From Prorocentrum cordatum (taxonomy: Eukaryota; Sar; Dinophyceae; Prorocentrales; Prorocentraceae), in contig CAUYUJ010006294.1 of NCBI GenBank assembly GCA_963575745.1, positions 1 to 54,699 of the forward strand: DNA of 54,699 nucleotides. The letters run 5' to 3'. Positions 43,149 to 54,059 of the stretch are shown here, piece by piece; position 1 is the stretch's first letter; each line of letters starts with the position of its first letter. The notes under the pieces were generated by a model. That model had not been told where the DNA came from and searched no databases. It saw nothing but the letters and a program-made list of their open reading frames with translations. The translations under genes and the position numbers were made by a program.

Positions 43149-43290
43149 TCAGCCCGACGTCAGCCTGACGTCAGCCTGACGTCAGCCTGACGTCAGGCAA
43201 ATTGCCTGACAAATGACTGACGTCAGGCAAACGTCAGGCAAAATGCCTGACGTCAGGCTGACGTCAGGCTGACGTCAGGCTGTCGTCAGC
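43149..43290. repeat. Palindromic TGACGTCAG cluster
   Basis: The left arm (about 43,150-43,200) is GCCTGACGTCA repeated and ending GGCAAATTGCCTGAC. The right arm (about 43,225-43,283) is close to its inverse (AAAATGCCTGACGTCAGG). The cluster could fold into a long hairpin about a short AT-containing centre. Confidence 0.8.
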
Positions 43291-43779
43291 ATGGTGTTAT
43301 AATTCAGATGTGCGCCTATATGAACGGAGGTGCCTTGGATCAGATCACAATATAAATGTTTATGAGATTGTATCTATTTCAGATGAGTAAAGCGTCTGGT
43401 CCAAGCAAGTTTTTTAATGAACGAAATCAGGTCAGCGAGCTGCAATCACCAAATGCATCTCCGTTCAGAGGCAGTGCCACATGATCCCCGCCCCTCCGCC
43501 CCCTTCATCTCCAACCCCTCGTTTGCCCTCTCCTCTCTCCCCTCCCCGTCCATCTCACCCATCCCCAGCCACCCCTCGTTCCCCCCTGGCCACATCACAT
43601 CTCCCATTATCACCCCCCCCCCCCCAGCTCCACCCCATTCATCCCCCAGCCCAAATCCTCCCCGACGTCCCGTCGATCTCTGGCTCGAGAGCCTCTCGAT
43701 CTCAGGACGATCGTCTCTCTCGGGTCCTCTCCCGACGTATCGTCAGATCATCTGTCGAGATCTCGACTCCGTCCCAGAG

Positions 43780-45510
43780 ATGGTGAAGGCGATGAAGGCC
43801 GCGCTGCGCCGTCCTGCTGCCGCCTCGGTCAAGCAGGCGCCTGCTGGCAAGAAGGCCAAGAAGGACGGCAGCACGTGGAGCGGTTTCAAACACCTACCCA
43901 CACGATTTGATTACTCGTATACGATCGATTCGGATGTACTTGTAATGAAGGAGGGGTGACACGCGCTCCGCCCCCTTTCCCCCCACTCCTCCTCGTACTC
44001 ATCAGTCTCCGTCCCTTCGCCCCCCCTCTCCGAATCCAGCTCGTATTCCTCCTCGTCTGCCTCTCTCCTCTTCCGCCTCAACCTCCGCCTCCTGCCCCCC
44101 CCAGCCCGCCTCCGCCTCCTCCCCCGCCTCCACCCCTGATCCCCCTCCTCTTCCGCCTCCGCATCCGCCTCCGCCTCCTCTCTCCTTTCCCCTCATCCCC
44201 TCTCTCCGCTTCCGCATCCGCCTCATCCATCTCGCCATGTGCCTCCTTCACCTCAATCCCATCGTCCGCGTCGTCTGTCTCCTTGTAGGTGGGACTGCGC
44301 CAAGTTGGCGTGCGAAGCGAGCTTGCTGGAGGGCGACCTGGACAAGAAGATCGAGCTGTTCCAGCAGCACGCGGACCAGGAGAACACCGCCCACCTGAAG
44401 GCGGTCTTCACGGCGAAGGAGCTTAGGCTCGGAGTCCAGAAGTGGCCCCAGATACGTGGATGGGTGTCGTGCGCGCTAACGTGGCACCTATTGCCATTGC
44501 CACGAGTGGCGATGGTAATTGTTGCCACGTTTGCTGCGCGCTCACCCATCGCGCATCGGCGGGCCTCATCCTGGTCCGATCGAGGGCGCTGTACGGCCGA
44601 TTCGCGAACGCCAGGAAGAAGAACGAGTCGGTCGAGGCCATGTACGATCAGGCTTTGTTTGAGGGGGGGGGAGGGTGGTCGGTAGCCCCACGACGATTTA
44701 GAGTTTCCCTGGTTGCGTCGGTGTCGATGTCGTTTGGGTGTAGTCGACGCTCAGAACATTGGTTTTGATAGTTTGGGGTTGGAAACGCGACCACCTGGCG
44801 ACGCTAAAAACAATTCGGCCCATGGATAACATGTTCAAACCCAGCTGGCAACCAGGCGCACACTCATGCGACATCGACGGCGGCGGCAGAGCACATCCTC
44901 GGACATCCAGGGGGGCATATGTCGTAAACTGGTCCAGGGTGATCAAACTGTCGCTGCTGTTCGTGAAATATATTGAGGGGCTCGTCGCCGTCTGTCCAAG
45001 GTTGGAGGGGGGTAGCCCGACGTCGACTTTAGAGTATGTGGGAAGGACTAATCCCACCAGCCCTCTGGGCTTACGTGGTATAACGCTTTTTGTTAGTCTC
45101 TCTACCCCATCCCCCTACCCCGTCCCCTGAGCCTGAGGGGGGGGGATGCGCAGCTGCGTCCAAGATGACCCACTAAGCCCCCAGAGGGCTCCAAAGTCGC
45201 AAGATGGTATACAATATGGCCCATTCAACTTCAAGCTGTGCCAAGATAATCCCCGACATGCGCCCGAGAGGCCCCCAAACAGCCCCAAGACGGATCCACG
45301 TGCCCTCCGAGCCCCCCAACGGCGCCCTCTAAGCTACCAAAACCCCTCAAAGGCATAGGACAAATCAATGTGTTTGGTATTATCGCCGTTTCGTGTCCGA
45401 TAGGCTTTGGACGCCTCAATATTACCACAATATTGCCTAAAAGATGTCCAGGAAGGCAGAAGACGGCGCAATGTCGCCCAAGAGGCGCCCAAGAACGCTA
45501 CAAGAGGGCC

Positions 45511-45544
<34 letters not shown>

Positions 45545-46922
45545 GTTCGAGAGCCTCCGAGGGGGCGATGCTAATTGAGGGGCATCTTTTTTTGAGCCAT
45601 GGGGCCCACGATGACCTCAAGAGGCCTCCCAATATGGTTCCAAGAGAGCCCTAGATAGGCAAATATGGTTTTCAAAATTACCGAATGTAGCCACGCATGG
45701 CTCAAGATAGCCTCCGACAGACCTCCAAGAGGCCTCAAGGCAACTTCAAGATTGCCTAAGGTAGCCAAGCCTGGCTCAATATAGCCTCCGACAGACCTCC
45801 AAGAGGCCTCAAGACAGCCTCAAGATGGCCCAAGGTAACCGAGCATGGCTCCAGATAGCCTCCGACAGTCATTAGCCGATCATGGCTCAATATAGCCCCC
45901 AAAGAGGCCTCGAGAAAAGTTGCAATCCATTATGGATGGGCTGGTGGGGATACGCGAAGCGTCCAGAATTGATGATAAGTGCGATGGCCAAACGTATTCA
46001 ATTCCATTCGATCGATCGACGTTCTGTCCGCTGGCTCCGCTCTGGGAGCACCAGGCTGAGGATTTGCCCAAGGGCGGCGGCAAACAGGCCACGAAAGCCA
46101 AAATGTTGATGGGCTACTTGGTCGACCCGTCCCTCGGAGAGCTCTTTATGAGCGTGACGCAGAAGTTGTCGTTCCAAGAGGACGTGTCGCGGGAGGAGCG
46201 CTGGATTTCACGGAAGCAGCTCCTCGACATGTTCGACGAGAGCGAGGCGGAGGAGATGATTTCCGAGCAGAAGATCGAGGTTCTTACAATCATATCTTTT
46301 TCTTTTCCTCCCTCACAAACGCAACCCCAAAAATCGCTTTGGTGGCCCTGGCCCTGTCTCGTACCTTGAACCTCGCCCTGCCCGCGCGGCCCTGGCCCTG
46401 GTCCGCCCCTTCGACCGCGTGAGAGCCATGCGCCCGTTTCTTATTGGCAGCCTCATTCCTCTTCGAATTATGGCGTGCGCCTGAATTTCAGCCGTGCCCT
46501 TATACTTATATTCGTGCAGTTCTTGATCCATTGTTCAAACTGCAACCTATTCAGACTCGCCCTCCTCGGTCCTCAACCGTATCATCCCCCTCCCCCTCCT
46601 CATTTGTTTTCCCGCTACCTCCTCCTCATCCTCCTCCTCATCCGCCTGCCCCTCTCCTTCCCCTCCTCCTGCCCCGCATCGGGTGCCCCAGGTCAGGCCG
46701 AACCCGAGCAACCCGCGCCGCCCCCAGTACAAGGTCGTGGAGGACAAGAAGACCAAGAGGTTCAGGCGCTCTAAGGAGCAATCGGGTTCTGGGAGAAAGG
46801 CCTTGTCCCAAAGCGATTGGGACGACATGGGGTCAGGCATGAGCGGGATGCGCCTCACGCACGACTTGGCTGCCCACGGCATCGGGGTGACAAGGGATCG
46901 TTCGGGGGGCTGGGTATTGTAG
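43780..46922 (+). CDS. Candidate five-exon gene of unknown function
   Basis: Proposed exons: 43,780-43,916, starting MVKAMKAALRRPAAASVKQA, donor GTATAC; 44,289-44,465, after CTCCTTGTAG, reading WDCAKLACEASLLEGDLDKK and LFQQHADQENTAHLKAVF; 44,585 to about 44,660, ALYGRFANARKKNESVEAMY; 45,980-46,279, CDGQTYSIPFDRSTFCPLAP to ESEAEEMISEQKIE, donor GTTCTT; 46,692-46,922, VRPNPSNPRRPQYKVVEDKK, ending GVTRDRSGGWVL at TAG. Phases 2, 2 and 0 agree where both edges are defined; the exon 3 donor is not found. Intron 2 holds a 92-bp foldback and intron 3 a 920-bp dispersed element. A Lys/Ala-rich start followed by Lys/Glu helices and a basic tail suggests a nucleic-acid or scaffold role, which is only inference. 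Confidence 0.5.
44459..44550. mobile_element. 92-bp foldback (introner-like) inside a coding region
   Basis: GATGGGTGTCGTGCGCGC..AACGTGGCA..ATTGCCATTGCCAC (44,459-44,503), a 3-bp loop GAG, then the near-exact inverse ending GCTGCGCGCTCACCCATC (44,507-44,550). Coding-like sequence flanks it in different frames. Removing exactly 92 bp fuses the two frames, and so does a GT-AG intron at 44,466-44,584. Confidence 0.7.
45051..45971 (+). mobile_element. Dispersed element, long copy B
   Basis: About 920 bp collinear with copy A (36,598-37,431). It starts CCCACCAGCCCTCTGGGC with GTGGTATAACG and ends TGGTGGGGATACGCGAAGCG. It is longer because of a (TA)n insertion and an internal tandem duplication of about 75 bp (TAGCCTCCGACAGACCTCCA at about 45,707 and 45,781). 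The copy ends 8 bp before the proposed exon at 45,980, so it lies in an intron and may supply its acceptor. Confidence 0.8.
45514..45541. repeat. (TA)n microsatellite
   Basis: Fourteen TA dinucleotides inside dispersed element copy B. Copy A has CCACCG at the corresponding place, so the run arose after the copies separated. Confidence 0.97.
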
Positions 46923-47192
46923 TGAAGAAACGCTGCAGGGCTCTTTAGATACTGAAAGGAAACTCTGTGAATGCAAAATCGCTGGTGCTGTTTTTACTCC
47001 CTCGAAGAATGCACTGGGGGTGGGGCTAGCTAAGGTTAGTTTATCGGAAGGGCTGGTGGGTTCTGATCGAACTACCTAACGACCACTGCTAGACTGAAAA
47101 TACCATGCCTTTGCGGCTTAAGGTCGGCTATCGTGTTTTAGAACCCCCTGAGAAACTGTAAGCAAGCTTGCCTGTGATTCTCAGCAGGCAAC

Positions 47193-49176
47193 ATGGTTCA
47201 CATGGGCCTGGATCTCCCTGGAGCCGCCGCCATTGAAGACGCTGCCGTGCCAGCGCCCCGCAACAAGAAGGGCACGGTGCTTCCTGCCAAATATATGTTC
47301 CCTGCTCGCTGTAGTTTCATTCAGCTCCTGCCCCTCGTCGGCCCTCGCCCTCCTCAACGCCCTCAACGTTGCCTCTCCCCATCCCCCCCATCGGAGATCC
47401 TTCTTCTTCGTCAGCTCCATCCCTGCCTATGATGATGGGGAGCAGTCGGCATAAGTTGACGTGGGGGATCCTAAACAGTGAACTTGTGCAAAGACATCAA
47501 CGCCTCGCGGCGGGTCCCTCGTTGGGCTCGAAGTGTTTCGGGTGCAAGCAATGTTTGGGGAGTTTGGTCCATGTGATGTTCCTGGCCCGTGTCCTGGGAC
47601 GTGGTCGATTCTGAACCCCTTAGACATTAATCTTGGAATGTGGTCCATGGGTGGATCTCTGAGGCCCCTGAAACCTGGAAATCGGTTGAATTGAAACGCA
47701 GCGCAAGCCACAGGTCGCCAAGCAGAGCAAGAAGGAGGTGAACTGCATCAAGAAAGCGTGCGAGGCGGTCGCTGGCATCAGCGCCTCCGCGATCACTGTC
47801 GCGGCGAAGGGGGTGGAGGCGCTCCAGAAGGTGAGCAGCAGCGTCAAGGATACTTGGCCTCCACGAAGCCTCATTCTTATTCATCGCCCGCCTCGTTCTC
47901 TTTCCCCTCTCCCCCTTCCACCTCCCCTTCCTCGCCCTTCGCCTCCAGTGCCTCCTCTCCTCCTCCTCTTCGTCCTTCTCCTCCGCCCCCCCTCTCTTCG
48001 GGCCACCTCCCACGCGATGGCGAACGGGGAATCGAATCCGGATTGCGCATGCGGGCGTGGAAACGGTGCCGTCATTTGCCCATGCTGTCTGTGGGTCTCA
48101 GTATCTTTGGGAGGAAGGAGGAGGGGGAGTGAGGAGAGAGGAGGGGTGAGGGGGGGGCGGAGGGAGGAGAGGAGGAGCGAGGAGGGGGAGGAGGGGGGAG
48201 GGGGGAGAGGAGGAGCGATGAGAGGGAGGAGGGAGGAGGGAGGATGGAGGAGGGAGGAGGGAGGAGAGGAGGAGGGATGAGGGAGGAGTGAGGAGAGGAG
48301 GAGCGAGAAGAGGGAGGAGGGAGGAGGGGGGAGGCAGGAGGGAGGAGGGGGAGGAGAGGAGGGGGGCTCACATCCCGAGAGGACAGCAGCACCGCGTTCG
48401 TCCCCGTCATTCGCATCGCGAAGAGGACGCCGTCGGAGTACGGCGACAAAGACGTCGAGGCGGCGAGGAAGGTCAGGCTTTCACAATTTACCCATCCACC
48501 TTCCAGAGCCGTTCTTCCATAGCCCTTCGTCAACGTCCTCTTCCTTCCCTCTCCCTCCTAGCCTGGCCTCATCATCCGCCTCGCCCTTCTCCCCCTTCTC
48601 CTCCTTCTCCTCCTCCCATCGTCCTTTTGGAGGTACCTTGGGTGCCCCCCTGGAACCGTCCGCCCCCCTTCAAGGCATCGGTCAGACTGACTGACAAATG
48701 GCTGGCGTCAGCCTGACAGCAGACTGACGTCAGCCTGACAGCAGGCTGACGTCAGCCTGACGTAATCCTGACATCATGCTGACGTCAGCCTGACGTCAGT
48801 CTGACAGCAGGCTGACGTCATCCTGACGTCAGCCTGACAGCAGGCTGGCGTCAGCCTGACGTAAGCATGCCGTCATGCTGACGTCAGCCTGACAGCAGGA
48901 TGACGTCAGTCTGACATGGAGCAGGTAGGGTAAAGAGTTGAAGGTGGAGGAAGGTAGGCGGGGAGTGTTGAATGAGGATAGAGGGTGTTTTTTTTGGTTT
49001 TGAACAGTCGTGCTGTAGCTTGTTCCTAGAAGGTGCTGGACAACATTCAGAAGCTCGGGAACGCCGTCATGACGCTGCTGACGGACGACTCCCCCGAGCT
49101 CAAGGATATCAAGAAGGTGGTCGCCGACGCGAAGACGATCTTCTCGGCGGCCAGCGCGCTCAAGGTGGTCAACTAG
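47193..49176 (+). CDS. Four-exon gene for a small Lys/Ala-rich unknown protein
   Basis: Exon 1 begins at ATG 47,193 (MVHMGLDLPGAAAIEDAAVP), just after a CTGTGATTCTCAGCAG acceptor-like sequence that could be a spliced-leader site; its donor (about 47,300) is unclear. Exon 2, 47,702-47,830: RKPQVAKQSKKEVNCIKKAC to GVEALQK, donor GTGAGC. Exon 3, 48,382-48,471: DSSTAFVPVIRIAKRTPSEY to EAARK, donor GTCAGG. Exon 4, 49,030-49,176, after GTTCCTAG: KVLDNIQKLGNAVMTLLTDD to FSAASALKVVN, TAG. The last three exons are all phase 0 with high third-position G/C. The introns hold a 250-bp purine-rich tract and a TGACGTCA array. Predicted amphipathic helices; no family recognised. Confidence 0.6.
48115..48365. 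repeat. Purine-rich (GGAGGA)n intron tract
   Basis: About 250 bp of G and A on the plus strand (GAGGAGGGAGGAGGGAGG), preceded within the same intron by a pyrimidine-rich stretch (47,880-48,000). It is open in several frames but intronic. Confidence 0.9.
48681..48915. repeat. TGACGTCAG/CTGACAGCAG array in an intron
   Basis: About 20 words of the TGACGTCAGCC family, here alternating with CTGACAGCAGG, a variant not seen in the other clusters. It lies between exons 3 and 4 of the small Lys/Ala-rich gene. Confidence 0.9.
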
Positions 49177-49901
49177 GCTGCCGCAGCCTCGCCTGCCAGG
49201 GGTGTGCATTTTTTGTCGCAGGGTCCCGAGCCTTCTCAGCAGGCGATGCCACATGTTGCACAAGGCCCATGTGGGCTCTAAGACAAGAAACGAACTCGAC
49301 GATGTGCCTCGAGAGGCGGCATTGCACACCCCGCAGGCACATTCTTTTTAGGGTGGTGGAGCGCGCCCAGAGGTAGCAGCGCAGGCCGTGGACCCCAAAT
49401 GTTTGAGACGTGGTTCGGTCGTTGGTTTCTTCGTGCACGTTGCCCCCCACCCCCCCCTATGTATCGAAAGGCGGGTGGCCTGCCGTCCTGGGGCGCGAAG
49501 GTAATCGCGCCTTGCGCGTCGCGGCCTGAGGCGCGATGGTACCCGCTCCTGGCATCTCCTGGTTTCGTTAGCCTTTCAAATAACGGCCTCGCAACGGCGT
49601 GAAGATAATAGCGAGTCGCGTCTGAGGACCGATGCCCCCCCTTAGATGAGACGCAGTCCGACGTGGTCGGGCTTGGCCTGCTACCCTCGGCGCCCACCCC
49701 TTGCGAGCGCGGCGTCGGTCGCGCGGCACGCCCGCGGCACCTGGCAACGACGACCGTTGGCCGCGAGCTCGTTTAAGAGCGCCCGCCTGTTCTCTCCCCT
49801 TCTCGCACTGCCAATCCCTGTCGCCCGCTTTGTCGTGCAATCTAGATGAAGCCCGAAGGCGTCGGCTCGAGGGATTCGAGGCTCGTTAACCATCGGCCCA
49901 G
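49177..49901. promoter_or_regulatory. Intergenic region between two plus-strand genes
   Basis: About 725 bp between the stop at 49,176 and the ATG at 49,902. No TATA-like element or known motif is recognised. A GCGCG-rich palindromic patch (GGCGCGAAGGTAATCGCGCC) lies at about 49,493. It presumably holds the 3' end of the upstream gene and the promoter or spliced-leader acceptor of the transposase-like gene. Confidence 0.4.
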
Positions 49902-52404
49902 ATGGCGCCAAAGCGCCGCAAGGCACGTCGCCTGGAAGGCCCCCCGCCCTCGAGCGATGGCGACGGCGGCCCCGACGTTCCACCCGTCGCGCCCGCAGAC
50001 CCACAGCCTGAATTTTCCAACTTAGGCACGCTATTACTGAAAGCGTGGACATGGGGGTTGAAAGCAGCAACCGAAGTTCAACAAACGGCGATGGCAGCGT
50101 TCAGAGACGGCCTCCACCATCCAGAGGTTCAAAGGTTGGCGTCCCTCGGCTCCTGGGGCCATTACCCTGGGAACATCCACGGTCAATTGACCAGGATGCT
50201 GGGGAAGAGCATGCTGCCCGACCCCCTCGACATCACGATCCCATGCCTCGACCCCAAGACAACGGCCGTCACGGAAGCCACGGCCTCGATCCTACTGCCC
50301 CACGAGTGGTTCTCCGCAATGTACCACCATTACCCCGCGGAATTCCACGACTTGTACGGCACCGAGGGCCTCGGGAATTTCTGGGACCAAGCATCCAGGA
50401 CACCATTTTTTTTAAATGTTTACTCCTGGTGTAGGTAAATGCATGCAGAGAGGTGTGCACTCGTGGCACGGTAGAGGGAGCAAGCAGCACGCGCGTTCGG
50501 CATGTGCAAGCACGCTGGGCCATGGCCCAAACGTATATAAACATCCCAGGGATGACCCGCGATTGCAAGGCCACCCCGTGTGGCGGCTCAGGGACCGAGC
50601 TACAACGTGCCTTCCTTTGAGAATACACGGTGATGGTGCCGAATTTCTCACGAGAGATTCTTTGGTAAGTCTATCGATGACGGGGTTACTCGCCACTGGA
50701 TCCACCAAAAGCCTCACCATGAACTTAGTGTCTTGGCCCCTCAGCACGCTTGCCAAGCGTGCAAAACACGAGGGTAAGGACACGTTCGTCGAGGTTTGGC
50801 AAGTTCTCAAATGGTCATTCAATGCACTTTCCACAGGTAAGCATCCCTCAACCGATGCCAAGGCTACGCCAGTCACATACACACCAGGGTCACAATATGA
50901 GGAGACATAGGAGGAGGAGGAGGAGGAGGAGGAGGAGGGGGAGGAGGAAGGGGGGGAGGAGGAGGAGGAGGACGACGAAGAGGAGGGGGGCGGGGGAGGG
51001 GATGGGGATGATATGGGGTAGGGCGGAAGAGGGGGACGGGGGACGAGACGGGGGGGGGGAGGGGAGGAGTGGGAAGGAGAAGGAGGTGGGGGAAGAGGTT
51101 TTGGTCTGTGGGGTCAGCCTCTCATCTCATCTCCCAGCTTCCTCTTGCATCCGTGGCGCCTGCGGCCCCGACTAGCATCGCCTCGCGCGGCAGCGCGGCC
51201 AGCGCGCAGTCTGCGCCTCCGTGCAGCTGGTAGAACAAGCTCGGCAGTGGACGGAGGCAGGGTGGTGGCGTGGGCGGGAAGGTAGGCGGGGAACGAGGGA
51301 GAGTTCGTTCGTCGATGTCGTGTCCGACCCTGCCGCGGTCCCTCGGTTGGTTGAGGGGGTCGGATTGGAAGGGCGGCCGCCTGGACCCAAGTAGGCAGAG
51401 GTTGGCAGGGCAGTGGTTGACAGATGAGGACACTAAATACAGGGCATTTGTATACGCAGTACTTGGGGACCTGGAATTTTATTCCTCATATTTAGGTATG
51501 CCAGCTTCGGGGTGTGATGAGTTCTGCTGGTTGTGCCCGTGTAACAAGACCACAAACCCGTACAACAACTTCAACGGTGATTCCCCAGATCATTGGAGGC
51601 ACCACGTTCGGCCTTACCCAGTAGATCACCCATTTTTCGACATCTGGGGCACGTCCCTCGCGACCCTCGCTCTAGACGTCATGCATACAATGGACCTCGG
51701 AACGACAGCCCACAGCGTTGCCAACTTGTGGTATGAGATAGTGTTCGAGTCAGAACACGGGCCTCGAGCTGGCAGGATCGAGCGCCTATGGCGCCGCATC
51801 CAGGCCCTTTACGTGGAAGAAGGCACCGAGCATCGTATGAATTCCTTCAAGCTCGGCCTCTTTGTATCTGACACGAACTCGCCTCATAAGGACTTTCCTG
51901 TTTTGTCAAAAGCCATTAAGGCCGCCCAGGTCCGTGGCCTGGTGAACGTGTGTCTGCGGCTGGCGCAAGATTATTGCGACGGGTCGGACCGCTCAAAGAT
52001 TCGCGTGTTGATGTGGAAGTCGTTGCAAAAGGCGTATGAGGTGATAGATAGTGGTGGCATGTTTCTCACTGGTCCAGAGTGTCATAGGCTGATTAAAGCT
52101 GGTGACGACTTCCTCACGTGCTATCAGTACTTGTCGGACCAGGCGTTCAATGATGTCCCCAGGCCGAAGTTGAAGTACTCGGTGGTGCACAAACACCACT
52201 TTCTGTTCCACTTAGTGAGGCAAACGCCACTGAATCCTAGATTCACGTGGTGCTACCAACCCGAGGACTTTCAGCGTTTCATTACGCGGGTTGGGAGTGG
52301 TTGCGCCATAGGGACTCCCATCAACCAGGTCAGTAGCAAAATTGCCGATAGGATTCGGTGCGGGAGGCATATAGCGGACTTCGTCCATGAAGCACCCGTA
52401 CCTT
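49902..52404 (+). CDS. Transposase-like gene, Tnp2/CACTA-type signature
   Basis: Exon A (49,902-50,434) starts MAPKRRKARRLEGPPPSSDG, a nuclear-signal-like basic start, and includes LPHEWFSAMYHHYPAEFHDL. Exon B (50,550 to 50,836 or about 50,900) follows ACATCCCAG and carries GHPVWRLRDR, LRIHGDGAEF and VWQVLKWSFNAL; the frame also stays open past GTAAGC (GKHPSTDAKATP), so its end is uncertain. Exon C (from about 51,424) has LGDLEF, a zinc-like CDEFCWLCPC (51,516-51,542), then LDVMH (51,672-51,686), a motif typical of CACTA Tnp2 transposases, and continues to KIADRIRCGRHIADFVHEAP. Joining A to B in phase 2 and B to C in phase 1 keeps the frame. The 3' end dissolves into (AGG)n. A domesticated or decaying transposase is equally possible. 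Confidence 0.65.
50905..51085. repeat. (GGA)n purine tract in an intron
   Basis: GGAGGA triplets and G-runs between exons B and C of the transposase-like gene. Other introns in this window are mostly pyrimidine-rich on the coding strand, so this purine-rich intron is unusual. Confidence 0.93.
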
Positions 52405-52475
52405 GGAGGAGGAGGAGGAGGAGGAGGAGGAGGGGGAGGAGGAGGAGGAGGGGGAGTGGGAGGAGGAGGAGGAGG
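52405..52475. repeat. (AGG)n microsatellite at the 3' end of the transposase-like frame
   Basis: About 23 AGG triplets directly abutting the coding frame, encoding poly-Arg if translated. Either a donor-adjacent intron start or a coding repeat expansion; the former is favoured because purine-rich sequence continues to 52,640. Confidence 0.9.
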
Positions 52476-52802
52476 GATGGAGGAGGTGGACGAGGAGAAG
52501 GACGAGGACGATGACGAGGGCGAGGAGACGGAGGGCGAGGAAGGACGCAGAGGGCGGAGGGGAGGCAGAAGAGCAGTGGGGGCGAAGAGAAGGGAAGAAT
52601 GGGGGAGGACGACGGGGAAGGATGCAGAGTGGGAAGGGGACGGGCCCGACTTATTTCTTCCCTCTTTCCTATGTTCCGCCCGTTTCGCCCCTCGACCCCC
52701 GCGACGTCGGTTGTCTTCATCGTCGCCGCTTGTACATATCATCCCGATCACTCCTTCCCTCCCTCACCTCTTCTCCCTCCCCAGCCTGTGCCCTATGTCC
52801 CT

Positions 52803-52880
52803 CCTCCCCTCCTCCTCCTCCTCCTCCTCCTCCTCCTCCTCCTCCTCCTCCTCCTCCCCCTCCTCCTCCTCCTCTTTCTC
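52803..52880. repeat. (TCC)n microsatellite
   Basis: About 25 TCC triplets in a pyrimidine-rich stretch (52,750-52,900). The surrounding sequence is low-complexity and no exon was supported. Confidence 0.95.
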
Positions 52881-53880
52881 CTACCCCCCTCATCCTTCTT
52901 GTCCTTTTGGGCGGTGTCTTTCATCAAGGGCATACAAAAAAAACGCCCCTACCCTGGTTTACGAGGCGCTGTGCGCTGAAACTCCTGCGGGCTGACAAGG
53001 TAAACCCTGCGTGATGCGCCGCGTCCTGGCGGCTCTAGGCTTTGGGGGTTCCCAGGAGGTTTACAGGCCGCACACTTGTAACCCAGAGTAGGGTTTGTTT
53101 TATCCCTCGTTGTCATGCGCCTGCCCACGCGTGGGCGTCGGATTTGGAGTTCACGAGGTGCTGCCTAGACTAGGCGCGCCAGGCGCCAGGCCCCCCCGCT
53201 GCGCAGTCTCCCCCCGCTCTGCAACCACCTGTCCCACGGGGGAACGACGGGGGCTATTTGTTCGAGGGGGGGGGACGGGAAGGAGGGGGGCGGGGGCAGG
53301 AGGCGGAGGAGAAAAGGGGGGAGGAGGAAGGTGGGGGAGACGGAGGAGGAGGGGGGGAAGGAAGGGGGGGAGGAAAAAGAAGAGACAGGAATTTCGCCAT
53401 TCTGCTCCCTCCTCCACCTCGCGATATCTCCCTTTCTTCGTAATTATCATCCTCGTCGTCGTCCTCTCCCTGCGAATCCTCTCCCCCCTTCGCCCCCTAT
53501 ACAGGCGTCCCAATGTGTCCATCCCCCGTGCCATCTCCTCCCCCTTGATCCCCTCCATCCCCTTGGCCTCCCCCTCGATCCCCTCCACCCCTGTCACCCC
53601 GCCGTCCACTCTCGTTCCCCTCCTTCTCCCGCGGGCTGCTGCGGCTGGAGGGCCCCGAGGAGGCTGCAGATCGGGCCCCGCGCACGAAAAGGCGGCCCGA
53701 ACGGCGCGGTCCTCCTCCCTCCGTCTACCTCCTCAACCTCCTCCCCAACCTCCTTCCTCTTCACTCTGCATCTCCTTCCTTCTCCGCCCCTGCGCCCTCC
53801 CTCATTCCTGCCACCTCCCCCTTTTCCCTTCCTTCCTCTTCCACGTCCCTCCCCCGCCCTTCTCCGCAGTACAGTCGAAG
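52881..53880. other. Low-complexity region without a supported gene
   Basis: Purine-rich (53,260-53,390) then pyrimidine-rich (53,400-53,870) sequence with a short mixed patch at 52,940-53,160. No exon, RNA gene or mobile element is recognised. Confidence 0.5.
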
Positions 53881-53904
53881 GTAATGGCCAACTTGAACGT
53901 ATGA

Positions 53905-54003
53905 ATGTAAGTAAGTCGATGGTAAAGTCGATGGTAAGGTAAGTAAGTCGATGGTAAGGTACAGGTAATAGCCGCAGTAAGTCGATGGTAAGGTACAGTA
54001 AGC
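53905..54003. repeat. Tandem GTAAGTCGATG repeats
   Basis: Irregular tandem copies of AGTAAGTCGATGGTAAGGTA. Each copy contains GTAAG, the canonical 5' splice-site core, giving about eight donor-like words in 100 bp. Confidence 0.8.
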
Positions 54004-54059
54004 GTGTGAATATACGAACGCATCTAGATATGTACGCACCGTCATACGTGAGTTTAAAG

